Notes: a model not told the origin generated them from the letters alone. Counted from the first letter of the stretch, positions 9,182 to 18,092 are shown. The stretch: DNA of 60,347 bases from Pacificibacter marinus (GCF_018860505.1 NZ_JAHKPU010000024.1:1-60347); one strand, 5' to 3'. Made by a program: numbers and translations.

Positions 9182-9805
9182 ATGAAAACCGTCACTAAAC
9201 GCGTAAAAATGATCGCAGCAATCGGCCTCATGGTCAGTGCCGCAGCCTGTGCACCTGTTGAAACAGTGTCGCGTGCCGCGCCAATTGATGCTCCGCTTTC
9301 TGGGCAGGTCTCAGCCAAACCAAATTACATCCAGCCAGATTTTAAAGTCAGCAAGATCAATGTTTTCGTGCCAAAAGATTTAACCGTATCAGAAGCCAAT
9401 ACATATAAACCAAACGCTGACATTGTGTGGCGCGGAGATGCTTACGGCAATCGTTATGAACAAGTTCAAGCTGTTTTAGAAGCAGGGCTGGCGACAGGCG
9501 CGCGGGCATTTGATGGTGCAAAAGAAGTCATCGTCGATGTGCAATTGGTACAGTTTCACGCGCAAACCGAAAAAGTGCGTTACACCTTTGGTGGCGAACA
9601 CGAAATTATGTTTGCTATGACCATTCGCGACGCCCAGACAGGGGCCACACTCGTACCGCCGCGCTTGGTGGATGCAACTTTCGATGCTTTGGGTGGTATC
9701 GCTGCCGTAAATGCCGAAAAAGCTGGCGTGACACAGAAAGTACGGATCATCGAACGACTGGCAGAAGTGATCACAACTGAGCTGCAACAGCCCTACGCCT
9801 TCTGA
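9182..9805 (+). CDS. Lipoprotein of unknown function
   Basis: A 207-residue exported protein. The N-terminus is a lipoprotein signal (MKTVTKRVKM, hydrophobic core, then SAAACAPVE), so the mature protein starts at the cysteine near residue 24 and is lipid-anchored. The rest is a soluble alpha/beta domain without motifs I know. It may belong to the Rhodobacterales family DUF6778, but that is from memory. A strong ribosome site (CCGGAGG) precedes the ATG. It lies between a terminator and an rRNA methyltransferase gene 41 bp downstream. Confidence 0.8.
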   Translation: MKTVTKRVKMIAAIGLMVSAAACAPVETVSRAAPIDAPLSGQVSAKPNYIQPDFKVSKINVFVPKDLTVSEANTYKPNADIVWRGDAYGNRYEQVQAVLEAGLATGARAFDGAKEVIVDVQLVQFHAQTEKVRYTFGGEHEIMFAMTIRDAQTGATLVPPRLVDATFDALGGIAAVNAEKAGVTQKVRIIERLAEVITTELQQPYAF

Positions 9806-9846
9806 TCCCCCTTTCATGGAACGCAAAACCTCAGTAAGAGGGGGGC

Positions 9847-11052
9847 ATGACGCACCCTTCTGAATCATTACCCACCATTCGTCTTACCCCAAAAGCCAAT
9901 GCCCGCGCAGTGCGCCACGGCAGCCCTTGGGTGTTTGACAATGAGCTGGTCCTCGACCGCCGCACGAAAAACCTCACACCCGGCGCAATTGCGCGGCTTG
10001 AGGATGCGGAGCGTAACTTTTTGGCCCTTGTTGGCGTCAATCCGAACAGCCGCATTTTTGCGCGGGTGTTGGATCGCGATCCCGACATGGCGATTGACGA
10101 GGCTTGGTTTGCCCCCCGCGTCAAACATGCGCTGCAACATCGCGAAATGATGTATGCTGAGCCCTTTTATCGCTTGATCCACGCCGAAGCCGATGGCCTG
10201 CCAGGGGTTATCGTTGATCGTTTCGGCGATACTTTGGTGATCCAGCCGAATGCGGCTTGGGCTGATGCCTTGCTGACACCTTTGGTCGCAGCTTTGAAAT
10301 CCGTCACCGGTGCCACGACTTTTGTGATGAACGGCTCTGGCCGTGCACGCACTTTGGAAGGTTTGGACGAAAAACTAGAAGTGATCGATGGCGCTGTCGA
10401 AGGCGTGATCCCCGTATCCATGAACGGCGCCACTTACATGGCCGACCTTATGGGCGGGCAAAAAACCGGATTGTTTTTTGATCAACGCGACAACCACGCC
10501 TTCGCGCAGAATCTTGTCAAAGGCAAACGCGTCTTGGATGTGTTTTCCCATGTTGGCGGGTTCGGCTTGGCAGCTTTGGCAGCCGGTGCAGAATCCGTTG
10601 TCTGTGTTGACAGCTCTGCACCTGCGCTTGAATTGGCTGCACAAGGCGCGGCTGCTATGGGCGTGTCTGACAAGTTCAGCGCCCGCAAAGGCGATGCTTT
10701 CGATACTATGGCAGCTTTGTTGGCCGAGGGCGAAAAGTTCGACGTTGTGATCTGTGATCCACCTGCGTTCGCGCCAAGCAAACCTGCACTTGAAAAGGGT
10801 CTGCGCGCCTATGAACGCGTGGCGAAAATGGCGGCTGCTTTGGTTGTCGATGGTGGATATCTGGGCCTGTGTTCGTGTTCACATGCCGCTGATTTGGAAC
10901 GGTTCCGCAATTCGTGCAACCGTGGCATTGGCCGCGCGACACGATCAGCGCAACTTATCCATACGGGCTTTGCCGGTGCCGATCATCCACTGATGCCGCA
11001 ACTCGCGGAAAGCGGATATCTTAAAGGTCTGTTTTACCGCATGATGTCTTAA
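9847..11052 (+). CDS. Class I SAM-dependent rRNA methyltransferase, RlmI-like
   Basis: A 401-residue protein with an N-terminal PUA-like RNA-binding part (IRLTPKANARAVRHGSPWVF), a central linker and a Rossmann methyltransferase domain. The domain shows GLFFDQRDNH, the SAM-binding VLDVFSHVGGFGLAALAAGA, and the cytosine-C5-type motif CDPPAFAPSK followed by LCSCSH. This architecture matches RlmI/RlmK-type enzymes that make m5C in 23S rRNA. The exact target base is not shown by the sequence. It is followed 13 bp later by a PIN-domain gene in the same direction, so they are probably co-transcribed. Confidence 0.9.
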   Translation: MTHPSESLPTIRLTPKANARAVRHGSPWVFDNELVLDRRTKNLTPGAIARLEDAERNFLALVGVNPNSRIFARVLDRDPDMAIDEAWFAPRVKHALQHREMMYAEPFYRLIHAEADGLPGVIVDRFGDTLVIQPNAAWADALLTPLVAALKSVTGATTFVMNGSGRARTLEGLDEKLEVIDGAVEGVIPVSMNGATYMADLMGGQKTGLFFDQRDNHAFAQNLVKGKRVLDVFSHVGGFGLAALAAGAESVVCVDSSAPALELAAQGAAAMGVSDKFSARKGDAFDTMAALLAEGEKFDVVICDPPAFAPSKPALEKGLRAYERVAKMAAALVVDGGYLGLCSCSHAADLERFRNSCNRGIGRATRSAQLIHTGFAGADHPLMPQLAESGYLKGLFYRMMS

Positions 11053-11065
11053 GGACTTCAAACAC

Positions 11066-11608
11066 ATGAAAAAAGTGCTCCTTGATGCCTGCGTTTTATA
11101 CCCCACAGTGATGCGTGAGGTTCTGTTGAACGTGGCCGCCAAGGGGCTTTTTACCCCGCTGTGGTCTGAGCGCATTTTAGAAGAATGGGCCAGAGCCGCG
11201 CGTAAAATTGGCCCGACGGGCGAGGCGCAGGCCCGCGCCGAAGTGGCGCTTATCAAAGCCGTTTGGCCAAAGGCTTGCGTTAAACCTCACGCGGGGTTGC
11301 AGGCGCGGCTGTATCTGCCCGATGAAAATGACATTCATGTGCTTGCTGCCGCGATTGCAGGCAATGCCGACGAGCTTGTCACCATGAACGCCTCAGATTT
11401 TCCGCAAAACACCCTGCGCGAAGAGGGCGTTGAGCGCCGTGACCCCGATGGGTTCTTGTGGGAGCTCGCCTCGCATCACCCTGATCTGGTTGGTGCTGCT
11501 TGCGAAGACGTTCGCTTGACGGCCGAACGTCTGTCTGGCCAGCCATGGGATATGCGCAAACTGATGAAAAAAGCGCGATTGCCGCGTTTGGGCAAAATGC
11601 TGGGCTAA
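11066..11608 (+). CDS. PIN-domain protein (RSP_2648-like)
   Basis: A 180-residue protein with a PIN-type ribonuclease fold. Candidate acidic metal ligands are in VLLDACVLYP, in PDENDIHVLAAAI and in VTMNASDFP. No antitoxin gene sits upstream: the neighbour is an rRNA methyltransferase, 13 bp before. This argues for a stand-alone RNase-like protein rather than a toxin, and similar single-copy proteins occur in Rhodobacterales (from memory, the RSP_2648 family). The basic C-terminal tail (KLMKKARLPRLGKML) could bind RNA. The substrate is unknown. Confidence 0.85.
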   Translation: MKKVLLDACVLYPTVMREVLLNVAAKGLFTPLWSERILEEWARAARKIGPTGEAQARAEVALIKAVWPKACVKPHAGLQARLYLPDENDIHVLAAAIAGNADELVTMNASDFPQNTLREEGVERRDPDGFLWELASHHPDLVGAACEDVRLTAERLSGQPWDMRKLMKKARLPRLGKMLG

Positions 11609-11612
11609 TTTG

Positions 11613-11834
11613 TTATTGGGTCTTTTTTGCCACCTGACGCCGCATCCATTCATCCGCAACATCGCCCAAGGTTAAATCCGTTCCGTCTTTGATCCATTGC
11701 ATAAAGGGGCGGTCAAATTTGAAGTCTTCGCCGCAGGTTTGCCGTAAAAATCGACGCACATTCTGTGTGTTTTTATAATTGGGCGTAATGGGCGTGTCTC
11801 GGTTGAGAGGGGCTGAATGCCAGTCTATCCGCAT
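11613..11834 (-). CDS. DUF6434-type small protein
   Basis: A 73-residue soluble protein with the pattern WHSAPLNRDTPI, YKNTQNVRRFLR, CGEDFKFDRPFMQWIKDG and DVADEWMRR, which I recall as the DUF6434 domain, sometimes attached to SAP DNA-binding domains. Function is unknown. It ends 4 bp from the convergent PIN gene and lies just downstream of the M48 protease gene on the same strand. A GAGG-type ribosome site (GGAGGACG) precedes the ATG. Confidence 0.75.
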   Translation of the reverse strand: MRIDWHSAPLNRDTPITPNYKNTQNVRRFLRQTCGEDFKFDRPFMQWIKDGTDLTLGDVADEWMRRQVAKKTQ

Positions 11835-11865
11835 GTGACGTCCTCCGATTGATGCGTTTATGTGG

Positions 11866-12555
11866 CTAAGCCTGCCACTTTGCCTCGTTCACCTCAATCG
11901 CTTTGATCCGTTCTTCCACTTTCGGATGGCTCATAAACCATGCAGGGGTCTTGGCGCCATGTGCGCCTGTCAGTGCATTAAGTTTCAAAAACAGTGATTT
12001 CTGCGCCTCAGTGCCAATGCCTGATTTGTGCAACAAGGCAGAGGCATAGGCGTCCGCTTCAAATTCATCGCGGCGCGACAGTTTCGCGGCGAGCATGCTG
12101 GTCATGGCTGAGGCGATATAGATCGCAAACGGGCCGATGAGAGGCACAAAACGCAATCCCATAGCGAGCGCCGTGCGCAGAGCATTTTGACCTGAAAAAT
12201 CAATCATCCGCCGTTTGGAATGACCCAAAGCGACATGGCCCAATTCATGCGCCACAACGGATGCCATTTCTTCGGCTGTGACTTCGCCAGAACGGAATTT
12301 TTGGTAAAACCCGCGCGTGATATAGACTTTGCCATCTGGGGCCGCCAAGCCGTTCACTGGCTCGATGTCATATAAAAACACTTGCACACGCGGCAAATCG
12401 AGTGCGTGAGCCAGCCGCATGAATTGATCGCGCAGGGTAGCGTCAGCCAGTTCAGCGGATTTTGACGCCAATTCACGCGCAGAGCGTCCCGCAGACATGC
12501 GGTACATAACATAGCCGTAGATGAGGGCCAAAAGGATGGGGAGGAACTTGAGCAT
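11866..12555 (-). CDS. M48-family membrane zinc metalloprotease
   Basis: A 229-residue protease with an N-terminal membrane anchor (residues 1-18) and the zinc motif HELGHVALGH in mid-protein; the third ligand is the glutamate of EFEADAYA. A second hydrophobic stretch (VPLIGPFAIYIASAM) follows the motif, as in HtpX-like enzymes, although the protein is shorter than HtpX. It probably degrades misfolded membrane or periplasmic proteins. It sits 5 bp downstream of the DedA gene and is the last gene but one in a long minus-strand run. Confidence 0.88.
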   Translation of the reverse strand: MLKFLPILLALIYGYVMYRMSAGRSARELASKSAELADATLRDQFMRLAHALDLPRVQVFLYDIEPVNGLAAPDGKVYITRGFYQKFRSGEVTAEEMASVVAHELGHVALGHSKRRMIDFSGQNALRTALAMGLRFVPLIGPFAIYIASAMTSMLAAKLSRRDEFEADAYASALLHKSGIGTEAQKSLFLKLNALTGAHGAKTPAWFMSHPKVEERIKAIEVNEAKWQA

Positions 12556-12560
12556 ATGAC

Positions 12561-13235
12561 TTATATGGTGCTCTCGGATTGTTTGGCAAAGGGGGCAGGG
12601 GCTGTTTCTTGCTTTTGCTCGTTCTCGCGGGCTTTATCCGTGGCACGTTGCGCGCGCAACACTTGGGTGATCCAAAGGCCTGCAACGGCCGCGATGACCA
12701 AAGCTGCGATCAAGCCCATGACATCGCTCACCAGTTCGGACACCAATGCCAAACTGCCCGCGAATGCAAAACCAATCCAAATGTACAGATTGACCCAAAT
12801 CGCCTCGCCTAAGACATCTGCGATGGTAAAGCGCAGCCATTTCAAACCAGCAGCGCCCGCGACCACATTTACATAGGGTCCAAGGGGCGCGACAAGCCAT
12901 GTTGAGAAAAACACACCGTATCCGCCGCGCCTGTCCACGGTTGCCTCTGCCCGTGCGATCACACGTGCGCGGGCAGGTGACCGTGACAGTCGCGTCAAAG
13001 CGCGTCGTCCGAATTTACGCCCGATAAAGAAACCGGTTTGGTCCCCCAAAACCGCGCCTGAAAACGCCGATAGCAACAAAATGGGGGCCGAAATATCACC
13101 TGAAGCTGCCAAAGCGCCGCCAGCCAGCATCATCAAAGATGTGGGGATAGGAATGAACAAACATGAAAAATAAGTGCAGATGCAGACGCCTAGATAGCCA
13201 TAGGTTGTGATCAGCGCGACAATATTATCCGTCAT
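12561..13235 (-). CDS. DedA-family membrane protein
   Basis: A 224-residue polytopic protein of the DedA/VTT family, which flips undecaprenyl phosphate or other polyprenyl/phospholipids and supports envelope integrity. Seen: YFSCLFIPIPTSLMMLAGG, the GAVLGDQTGFFIGRKFGRRA signature and FSTWLVAPLGPYVNVVAGAA. The ATG overlaps the stop of the upstream gene (ATGA), so translation is coupled. A charged, Gln/Glu-rich tail follows the last membrane segment. Confidence 0.9.
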   Translation of the reverse strand: MTDNIVALITTYGYLGVCICTYFSCLFIPIPTSLMMLAGGALAASGDISAPILLLSAFSGAVLGDQTGFFIGRKFGRRALTRLSRSPARARVIARAEATVDRRGGYGVFFSTWLVAPLGPYVNVVAGAAGLKWLRFTIADVLGEAIWVNLYIWIGFAFAGSLALVSELVSDVMGLIAALVIAAVAGLWITQVLRAQRATDKARENEQKQETAPAPFAKQSESTI

Positions 13236-13714
13236 GATCCATCCTTTGGCGCAGGGCGATGCGGAGGAGGAGGCGGCGGAGGAGAAGGGCGCGTCAGGTT
13301 GAAACTGTGGATCGCGTCTTCAATAGATGTGATCAAATCGCGCGTTGACATATCCTTTGCAGCGGCGATTTGGTCCAAGTTCATGGGGCCTTTTTTATGA
13401 CGTTGAAAATCGCCTAAGGCGTCGCCCACGATATGCGGCGGAACGGCCCAAGAGTGTGCGATATATTTTGGCGTCATCCATGGCTCTATCGCTTGGGCGC
13501 GATGTTGCGGATCATGCCAATAGACCCAAAGCGCCACGGAGCGTACAGTGAACAGCCCCGCGACCGCCAGTGAGACCACCAAGACAACCGTGGCGATTGG
13601 CGTATTTTGCCAAAGACGTTTGAAAAACTGTGATATAACGCGATCCTTTTCGGGCGTTTCGTGGGGGTTATACGCAGGTTTTGCAGTGTTCCGTCGCGTA
13701 GGGCGTGTTTTCAC
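13232..13714 (-). CDS. Single-pass membrane protein with proline-rich tail
   Basis: A 160-residue protein I do not recognise. It has a basic N-terminus, one membrane segment (about residues 38-60, TPIATVVLVVSLAVAGLFTV), a soluble region with a small helical domain (HIVGDALGDFQRHKKGPMNLDQI), and a tail with eight consecutive prolines. It starts at a GTG that overlaps the stop of the VWA gene and itself overlaps the DedA start, so the three genes are translationally coupled. The poly-proline run should need EF-P for efficient translation and may cross the periplasm or bind a partner. Confidence 0.75.
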   Translation of the reverse strand: MKTRPTRRNTAKPAYNPHETPEKDRVISQFFKRLWQNTPIATVVLVVSLAVAGLFTVRSVALWVYWHDPQHRAQAIEPWMTPKYIAHSWAVPPHIVGDALGDFQRHKKGPMNLDQIAAAKDMSTRDLITSIEDAIHSFNLTRPSPPPPPPPHRPAPKDGS

Positions 13715-14898
13715 GACCCCAATAGTTTCATACCCTTTGTCAGCCCGTCAAGCGTCATCGGCACCATGCGGTTGTCGAAAATTTCGTTAATCATGCCAAT
13801 GGATTGCGTGTAGCGCCAATGATCTTGAGGCACAGGATTAAGCCAGAGGTGATCGGGCCAATGGGCGCGGGCACGCGACAGCCAAACTTCGCCGCTTTCA
13901 TCATTGTAATGTTCGGTCGCACCACCACGCATCGCGATTTCATAAGGTGACATCGACGCATCGCCAACAAAAATCACTTTGTAGTCTTTACCGTAGGTGT
14001 TGAAAACATCTTGGGTCGGGGTTTGCCCGTTCCAACGACGGATATTGTCGCGCCAAACGCCTTCATACAAGCAGTTGTGGAAATAGTAGTATTCAAGGTG
14101 CTTGAACTCTGTGCGTGCGGCAGAAAACAATTCTTCGACCACCTTGATGTGATCATCCATCGAGCCGCCCACGTCAAAAAACATTAAGACTTTTACGGCA
14201 TTGCGCCGCTCAGGTCGCGTTTTTACATCAAGATAGCCGTTCTCAGCCGTCGCGCGGATGGTGCCGTCCAAATCCAGCTCGTCATGGGCGCCGTCTCTGG
14301 CCCAAGAGCGCAGACGTTTCATCGCAACTTTAATATTACGGGTTCCAAGTTGGGCCGTGTCGTCGAGGTTTTTGAAATCCCGTTTGTCCCAAACTTTGAC
14401 AGCTTTTCGGTGACGCGATTGGTCTTGTCCGATGCGCACGCCTTCGGGGTTGTAACCGTAGGCACCAAAGGGCGAGGTGCCGCCAGTGCCGATCCATTTA
14501 GAGCCACCTTGATGTCGGTCTTTTTGCTCGTCCAAGCGCTTTTTGAGTGTTTCCATCAGCGTGTCAAACCCACCCAAGGCGTCGATTTCGGCGCGTTCTT
14601 CGGCGCTTAGGTGTTTTTCAATTTCCTTGCGCAGCCAGTCTTCGGGCAGATCAATAGCCTCGATAACCTGTTCTGAAGATATGCTTTCAAGACCTTGAAA
14701 AGATTTTGAAAAAGCCTGATCGAACTTGTCTATGTTGCGTTCATCTTTGACCATGATAGCGCGGGCCAGAAAATAAAATTCCTCGATGTCATACTGTGCA
14801 AGACCGGTGGAGATAGCTTCCAAAAACGCGAGATATTCGCGCAAAGACACAGGCACGTTGTGACTGCGTAATGTTTGGAAAAAGGGTAAAAACATCAA
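13711..14898 (-). CDS. CoxE-like VWA-domain protein
   Basis: A 395-residue protein with an N-terminal helical part and a C-terminal von Willebrand A domain of the CoxE/YehP kind. The MIDAS-like motif reads FDVGGSMDD (Gly where many have Ser: DxGGS instead of DxSxS), followed by YYYFHNCLYEGVWRD and FVGDASMSPYEI. Such proteins pair with MoxR AAA ATPases to insert metals or assemble complexes. The MoxR gene lies about 2 kb upstream on the same strand (17067-17909), with three unrelated genes between, which makes the pairing very likely. The GTG of the next gene overlaps its stop. Confidence 0.9.
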   Translation of the reverse strand: MMFLPFFQTLRSHNVPVSLREYLAFLEAISTGLAQYDIEEFYFLARAIMVKDERNIDKFDQAFSKSFQGLESISSEQVIEAIDLPEDWLRKEIEKHLSAEERAEIDALGGFDTLMETLKKRLDEQKDRHQGGSKWIGTGGTSPFGAYGYNPEGVRIGQDQSRHRKAVKVWDKRDFKNLDDTAQLGTRNIKVAMKRLRSWARDGAHDELDLDGTIRATAENGYLDVKTRPERRNAVKVLMFFDVGGSMDDHIKVVEELFSAARTEFKHLEYYYFHNCLYEGVWRDNIRRWNGQTPTQDVFNTYGKDYKVIFVGDASMSPYEIAMRGGATEHYNDESGEVWLSRARAHWPDHLWLNPVPQDHWRYTQSIGMINEIFDNRMVPMTLDGLTKGMKLLGS

Positions 14899-14947
14899 AG
14901 GTCCCTCACATAAAGGGGCTGGTCTGCGTGGCGCAGGTCCAGGGATC

Positions 14948-15112
14948 TTAGATCAAGATATCGATGATTAGCGTGATAAATAGCCCGATCACAGAAAACC
15001 CCAGCATCAAAGCCGCAGCATATTGCAGCTTGTCCAATCGGTTTCCGTCCCGTTTTGTGGCGATACGCCACCCAAGTGTTGCGCCGACAATTGCCAATAG
15101 AATGACGATCAT
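14948..15112 (-). CDS. 54-residue membrane protein
   Basis: Two hydrophobic segments (MIVILLAIVGATLGW and LMLGFSVIGLFITLIIDILI) joined by a basic loop (RIATKRDGNRLDKLQ), so probably a hairpin in the inner membrane. The ATG at 15112 has an AAGGA site nine bases before it; a longer reading would start at a TTG at 15136 that lacks one. Function is unknown. It lies between the VWA and DUF2927 genes in the MoxR run and is probably co-expressed with them. Confidence 0.7.
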   Translation of the reverse strand: MIVILLAIVGATLGWRIATKRDGNRLDKLQYAAALMLGFSVIGLFITLIIDILI

Positions 15113-15190
15113 AGTCTTATGTCCTTCATCTGCCAAAATGCGCGCAAGCCTGCGTCACTCTCTGGGCTGTTTTTGCGAAACAGAGCCGTC

Positions 15191-16618
15191 TTAACGCCGC
15201 GCGAGACTTGCAATTTCGCTGGATCGAGCAAGGACCTGTTCATCTGTGCCAAATCCATACCGCGCCCAGCCCAGACTGTCGAGCCGAACCAGCCGTGCCT
15301 CAGAGGCGCGCCCAAGAGCGGTCAGGGCTTCGGCTTTGGTCATCATCAAAGAGGCGAGCAAGGTTGCATTGCCTGCGGTGCGCGCGATCGGGATCGCAGT
15401 GTTGGTGAGACGCAAGGCTTCGTCAAAATTGTTATCAAGCAAAGCAATGGCCGAAAGTTGCAACGCGACATGAGCCGCATGATAGGCTGTGTCGCTACGT
15501 GCCGTATAAATGGCGTAGGCATCTGACAATGCAGCCCGTGCAAGCCCGCGATCAGCCCCAACAGACAAGCGGCCAAGCAAAAAGAGTGAAAACCCTGTGC
15601 GCGAGTCATTCCACCCTTGGGACAGCGCAAAGTTGACAGCGCGTGCTGCGGCTGCGCGACGCGCATTCGGTGATGGTTGCGCGCCCATTGCGGCCTCGAC
15701 ATCGTTGATCCACGCGCGTGGTGTCGGGGTAAAGGGCGGTGTGCTCACGCGATTTCCGGCGGGATTAATGTGGCTCAAAATTGCAGGTAAGCGCTGTGCC
15801 ACCTGCGCGCGTGACATGCCGTTGCGCAGGGCAGGGTCATAGGTTGCGCGCAAAATCAACATATCAAATTCAGTCAAGATCGAATGAATATTGTCGTCAT
15901 TATACACACTGTCGGTCAAGCTATACAGGTCGTTGAGCGGTCCCAAAGCTTGGGCCAATTCTTCGTGCAGACAGTCGCGCATTTCTTGCGGCGCTTCGTC
16001 ATTGGGGATGAAGATCGACAGTTTTTCGCGCCGCATGACGTTGGTCCAGCTCAGATCACTGCGGGCGGCATGACGATATTGATCCCAGCTGGAAATATTG
16101 GGCGCAACGATGCAAGCCGCATTGGGAATACGTTGGCGTAAGTCTGCATGGGGCAGGGTCTCGATGGTGATATTCGCGTCCACATTTGGTCCGACGCGGG
16201 TGATATCAATGCCCGCCTCACGGCGCAATCGCGCGATCAAAAGCTCTAGATCAGGGCCTAAGGATGCAGGGATGGCACTCCCCGTCACGCGCAGGGTGAT
16301 CGGTCCGTCAAATCGGGTGAATTGTGACAGTTCCGTGCCATTTTCAAGTTGGAAACTCAGCGCCATAAAATCACGCGCAATTGAGGTATTCGAGCGGGTG
16401 ATTTTAGCGGGCCTCAGGGATGAAAAGAGTTTCATCGGTGGCAAATCAAGCAAGACCGAGGGTGCACGAGCTGTGTCGCGCTGCGTTCGCAGTTCAGGTG
16501 CGCCACAACCGATCAGAACCCCCATAGCCAAAACCACAGCGCCCAGCCGCCAAGCACGGCCTGCGGCGATGGGGCAAGTGGCAGAATTAGGTTTGGATAA
16601 GGGGGGGGATTTAAGCAC
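15191..16618 (-). CDS. DUF2927 lipoprotein
   Basis: A 475-residue exported protein with a lipoprotein signal ending in MGVLIGCGAPE. The N-terminal half is the DUF2927 domain, a putative metal-independent protease-like fold with a CLHEELAQALGPLND segment that resembles a HExxQ-type helix. The C-terminal half is helical with repeated Ala/Leu patterns (ALSDAYAIYTAR, ALRLTNTAIPIARTAGN) that look like TPRs. The GTG start directly follows the GNAT stop (TAAGTG), so translation is coupled. The role is unknown. Its place between the MoxR and VWA genes suggests an envelope client or assembly factor. Confidence 0.85.
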   Translation of the reverse strand: MLKSPPLSKPNSATCPIAAGRAWRLGAVVLAMGVLIGCGAPELRTQRDTARAPSVLLDLPPMKLFSSLRPAKITRSNTSIARDFMALSFQLENGTELSQFTRFDGPITLRVTGSAIPASLGPDLELLIARLRREAGIDITRVGPNVDANITIETLPHADLRQRIPNAACIVAPNISSWDQYRHAARSDLSWTNVMRREKLSIFIPNDEAPQEMRDCLHEELAQALGPLNDLYSLTDSVYNDDNIHSILTEFDMLILRATYDPALRNGMSRAQVAQRLPAILSHINPAGNRVSTPPFTPTPRAWINDVEAAMGAQPSPNARRAAAARAVNFALSQGWNDSRTGFSLFLLGRLSVGADRGLARAALSDAYAIYTARSDTAYHAAHVALQLSAIALLDNNFDEALRLTNTAIPIARTAGNATLLASLMMTKAEALTALGRASEARLVRLDSLGWARYGFGTDEQVLARSSEIASLARR

Positions 16619-17065
16619 TTATGATGGCCTTTGGTATTTCACAAACGGGGTTAAAGTGGCAACTTGATCATAGAGATTGCGGGCCGTGACGTTGGACTCT
16701 TGCGTCATCCAATACACTGATGGCGTCCCATTTTCATCTGCGGCACTGTAAACGCGGTTGATCAAGGCCCGTGCGGCCCCTTTGCCACGTGCGCTTGGCG
16801 CTACGTATAGGTCTTGCAGGTAGATCACATCTTCCAGCCGCCAATTATGGGCATGGGTGATGTAATGCACAAAACCAATGATCTTGTCGTCTAAGACAGC
16901 GACAAAAGCGGCGCGTTCAGACTGCGCAGGGTCCGTCAGCCGATTGAACGTGGCTTCTGATACTGCGTCGGGCACAGCAGACTCGTAAAACGTCAAATAG
17001 GCCTGCCAAAGCGGTTTCCATGCCTCTTGATCTGTACGCGTCAAAGATCGAATGGTGATGTTCAT
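16619..17065 (-). CDS. GNAT-family N-acetyltransferase
   Basis: A 148-residue single-domain acetyltransferase. The acetyl-CoA loop is seen as YVAPSARGKGAARALI, preceded by the strand VIYLQDL, and the C-terminal half carries NVTARNLYDQVATLTPFVKY. It is most like diamine/small-molecule acetyltransferases, but the substrate cannot be told. The ATG starts one base after the MoxR stop and the gene abuts DUF2927, so it is part of the same transcription unit. Confidence 0.9.
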   Translation of the reverse strand: MNITIRSLTRTDQEAWKPLWQAYLTFYESAVPDAVSEATFNRLTDPAQSERAAFVAVLDDKIIGFVHYITHAHNWRLEDVIYLQDLYVAPSARGKGAARALINRVYSAADENGTPSVYWMTQESNVTARNLYDQVATLTPFVKYQRPS

Positions 17066-17066
17066 C

Positions 17067-17909
17067 TCAGCGACGTCCTTTGCGGTCTAAAAAGGCCAAA
17101 CGTTCAAACAGCGCCACGTCTTGTTCGTTTTTCAACAAGGCGCCATGCAATTTGGGCAGCGCGTTTGCACTGTCCATCGCAAGGTCTTCCGGTGTTAAAT
17201 CTTCTGCCAGCAGCAATTTAAGCCAATCCAGTACTTCCGAGGTCGAGGGTTTCTTTTTCAACCCTTGAGTCTCTCTTATGGTATAGAACTGTGTCAAAGC
17301 CGTGGTCAAAAGGCGGTCTTTCAGGTTCGGGAAGTGAACGTCGACGATTTGGCGCATCACCTCCATGTCTGGAAAGCGGATGTAATGGAAAAAACAGCGC
17401 CGCAAAAACGCGTCTGGCAGTTCCTTTTCGTTGTTCGAGGTGATGATGATCACAGGGCGATGGCGCGCGCGCACGGTTTCACCCGTCTCGTAGACATGAA
17501 ATTCCATCTTATCGAGTTCTTGCAGCAAATCATTGGGAAATTCGATATCGGCCTTGTCGATTTCATCAATCAGCAAAACCACTTTTTCGTCCGCCTCAAA
17601 GGCCTGCCAAAGTTTGCCTTTCTTGATGTAATTGCTCACATCCTCGACTTTTGGATCCCCCAACTGACTGTCACGCAAGCGCGACACGGCGTCATATTCA
17701 TACAGGCCTTGCTGGGCGCGGGTGGTGGATTTGATATTCCATTCGATCATCTGCATGCCCATGCTTGCGGCCACTTGGCGTGCCAGTTCGGTTTTGCCTG
17801 TCCCCGGTTCGCCTTTGACCAAAAGAGGACGCTCCAGCGTGATGGCCGCGTTCACAGCAACTGTGAGGTCTTTGGGCGCGATATAAGTGTCAGTTGATGC
17901 GAATTTCAT
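17067..17909 (-). CDS. MoxR-family AAA+ ATPase
   Basis: A 280-residue AAA+ ATPase with Walker A GEPGTGKTELA, Walker B VVLLIDEIDKAD, sensor 1 IITSNNEKELPDAFLRRC and an arginine finger in that loop. MoxR ATPases act with VWA proteins as metal-insertion chaperones. The ATG at 17909 (MKFASTDTY) matches the family start; an upstream reading adds 18 unrelated residues. It is the first gene of a minus-strand run through GNAT, DUF2927, a small membrane protein and the CoxE-like VWA gene. The following DedA and M48 genes may read on from it. Confidence 0.93.
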   Translation of the reverse strand: MKFASTDTYIAPKDLTVAVNAAITLERPLLVKGEPGTGKTELARQVAASMGMQMIEWNIKSTTRAQQGLYEYDAVSRLRDSQLGDPKVEDVSNYIKKGKLWQAFEADEKVVLLIDEIDKADIEFPNDLLQELDKMEFHVYETGETVRARHRPVIIITSNNEKELPDAFLRRCFFHYIRFPDMEVMRQIVDVHFPNLKDRLLTTALTQFYTIRETQGLKKKPSTSEVLDWLKLLLAEDLTPEDLAMDSANALPKLHGALLKNEQDVALFERLAFLDRKGRR

Positions 17910-18092
17910 AGCTAAAGAGCCCCGATCTAACGAATTTTCAGGCCAATCATAGCAGCGGATCACAAAGGTACAACGCGTGGTAGATCACCTAGTGACATCC
18001 GCTTGCAAAGCAGGTAAATGAGCGGCAATTGGAGGTGCCGACCAGTCAAAAGTGATAGCACTTGAGCTGTCGGCGACAATGAGGTGAGCACT

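Noticed and set aside
11066-11608. Toxin-antitoxin system built on the PIN gene
   Set aside because: No small antitoxin gene precedes or follows it on the same strand.
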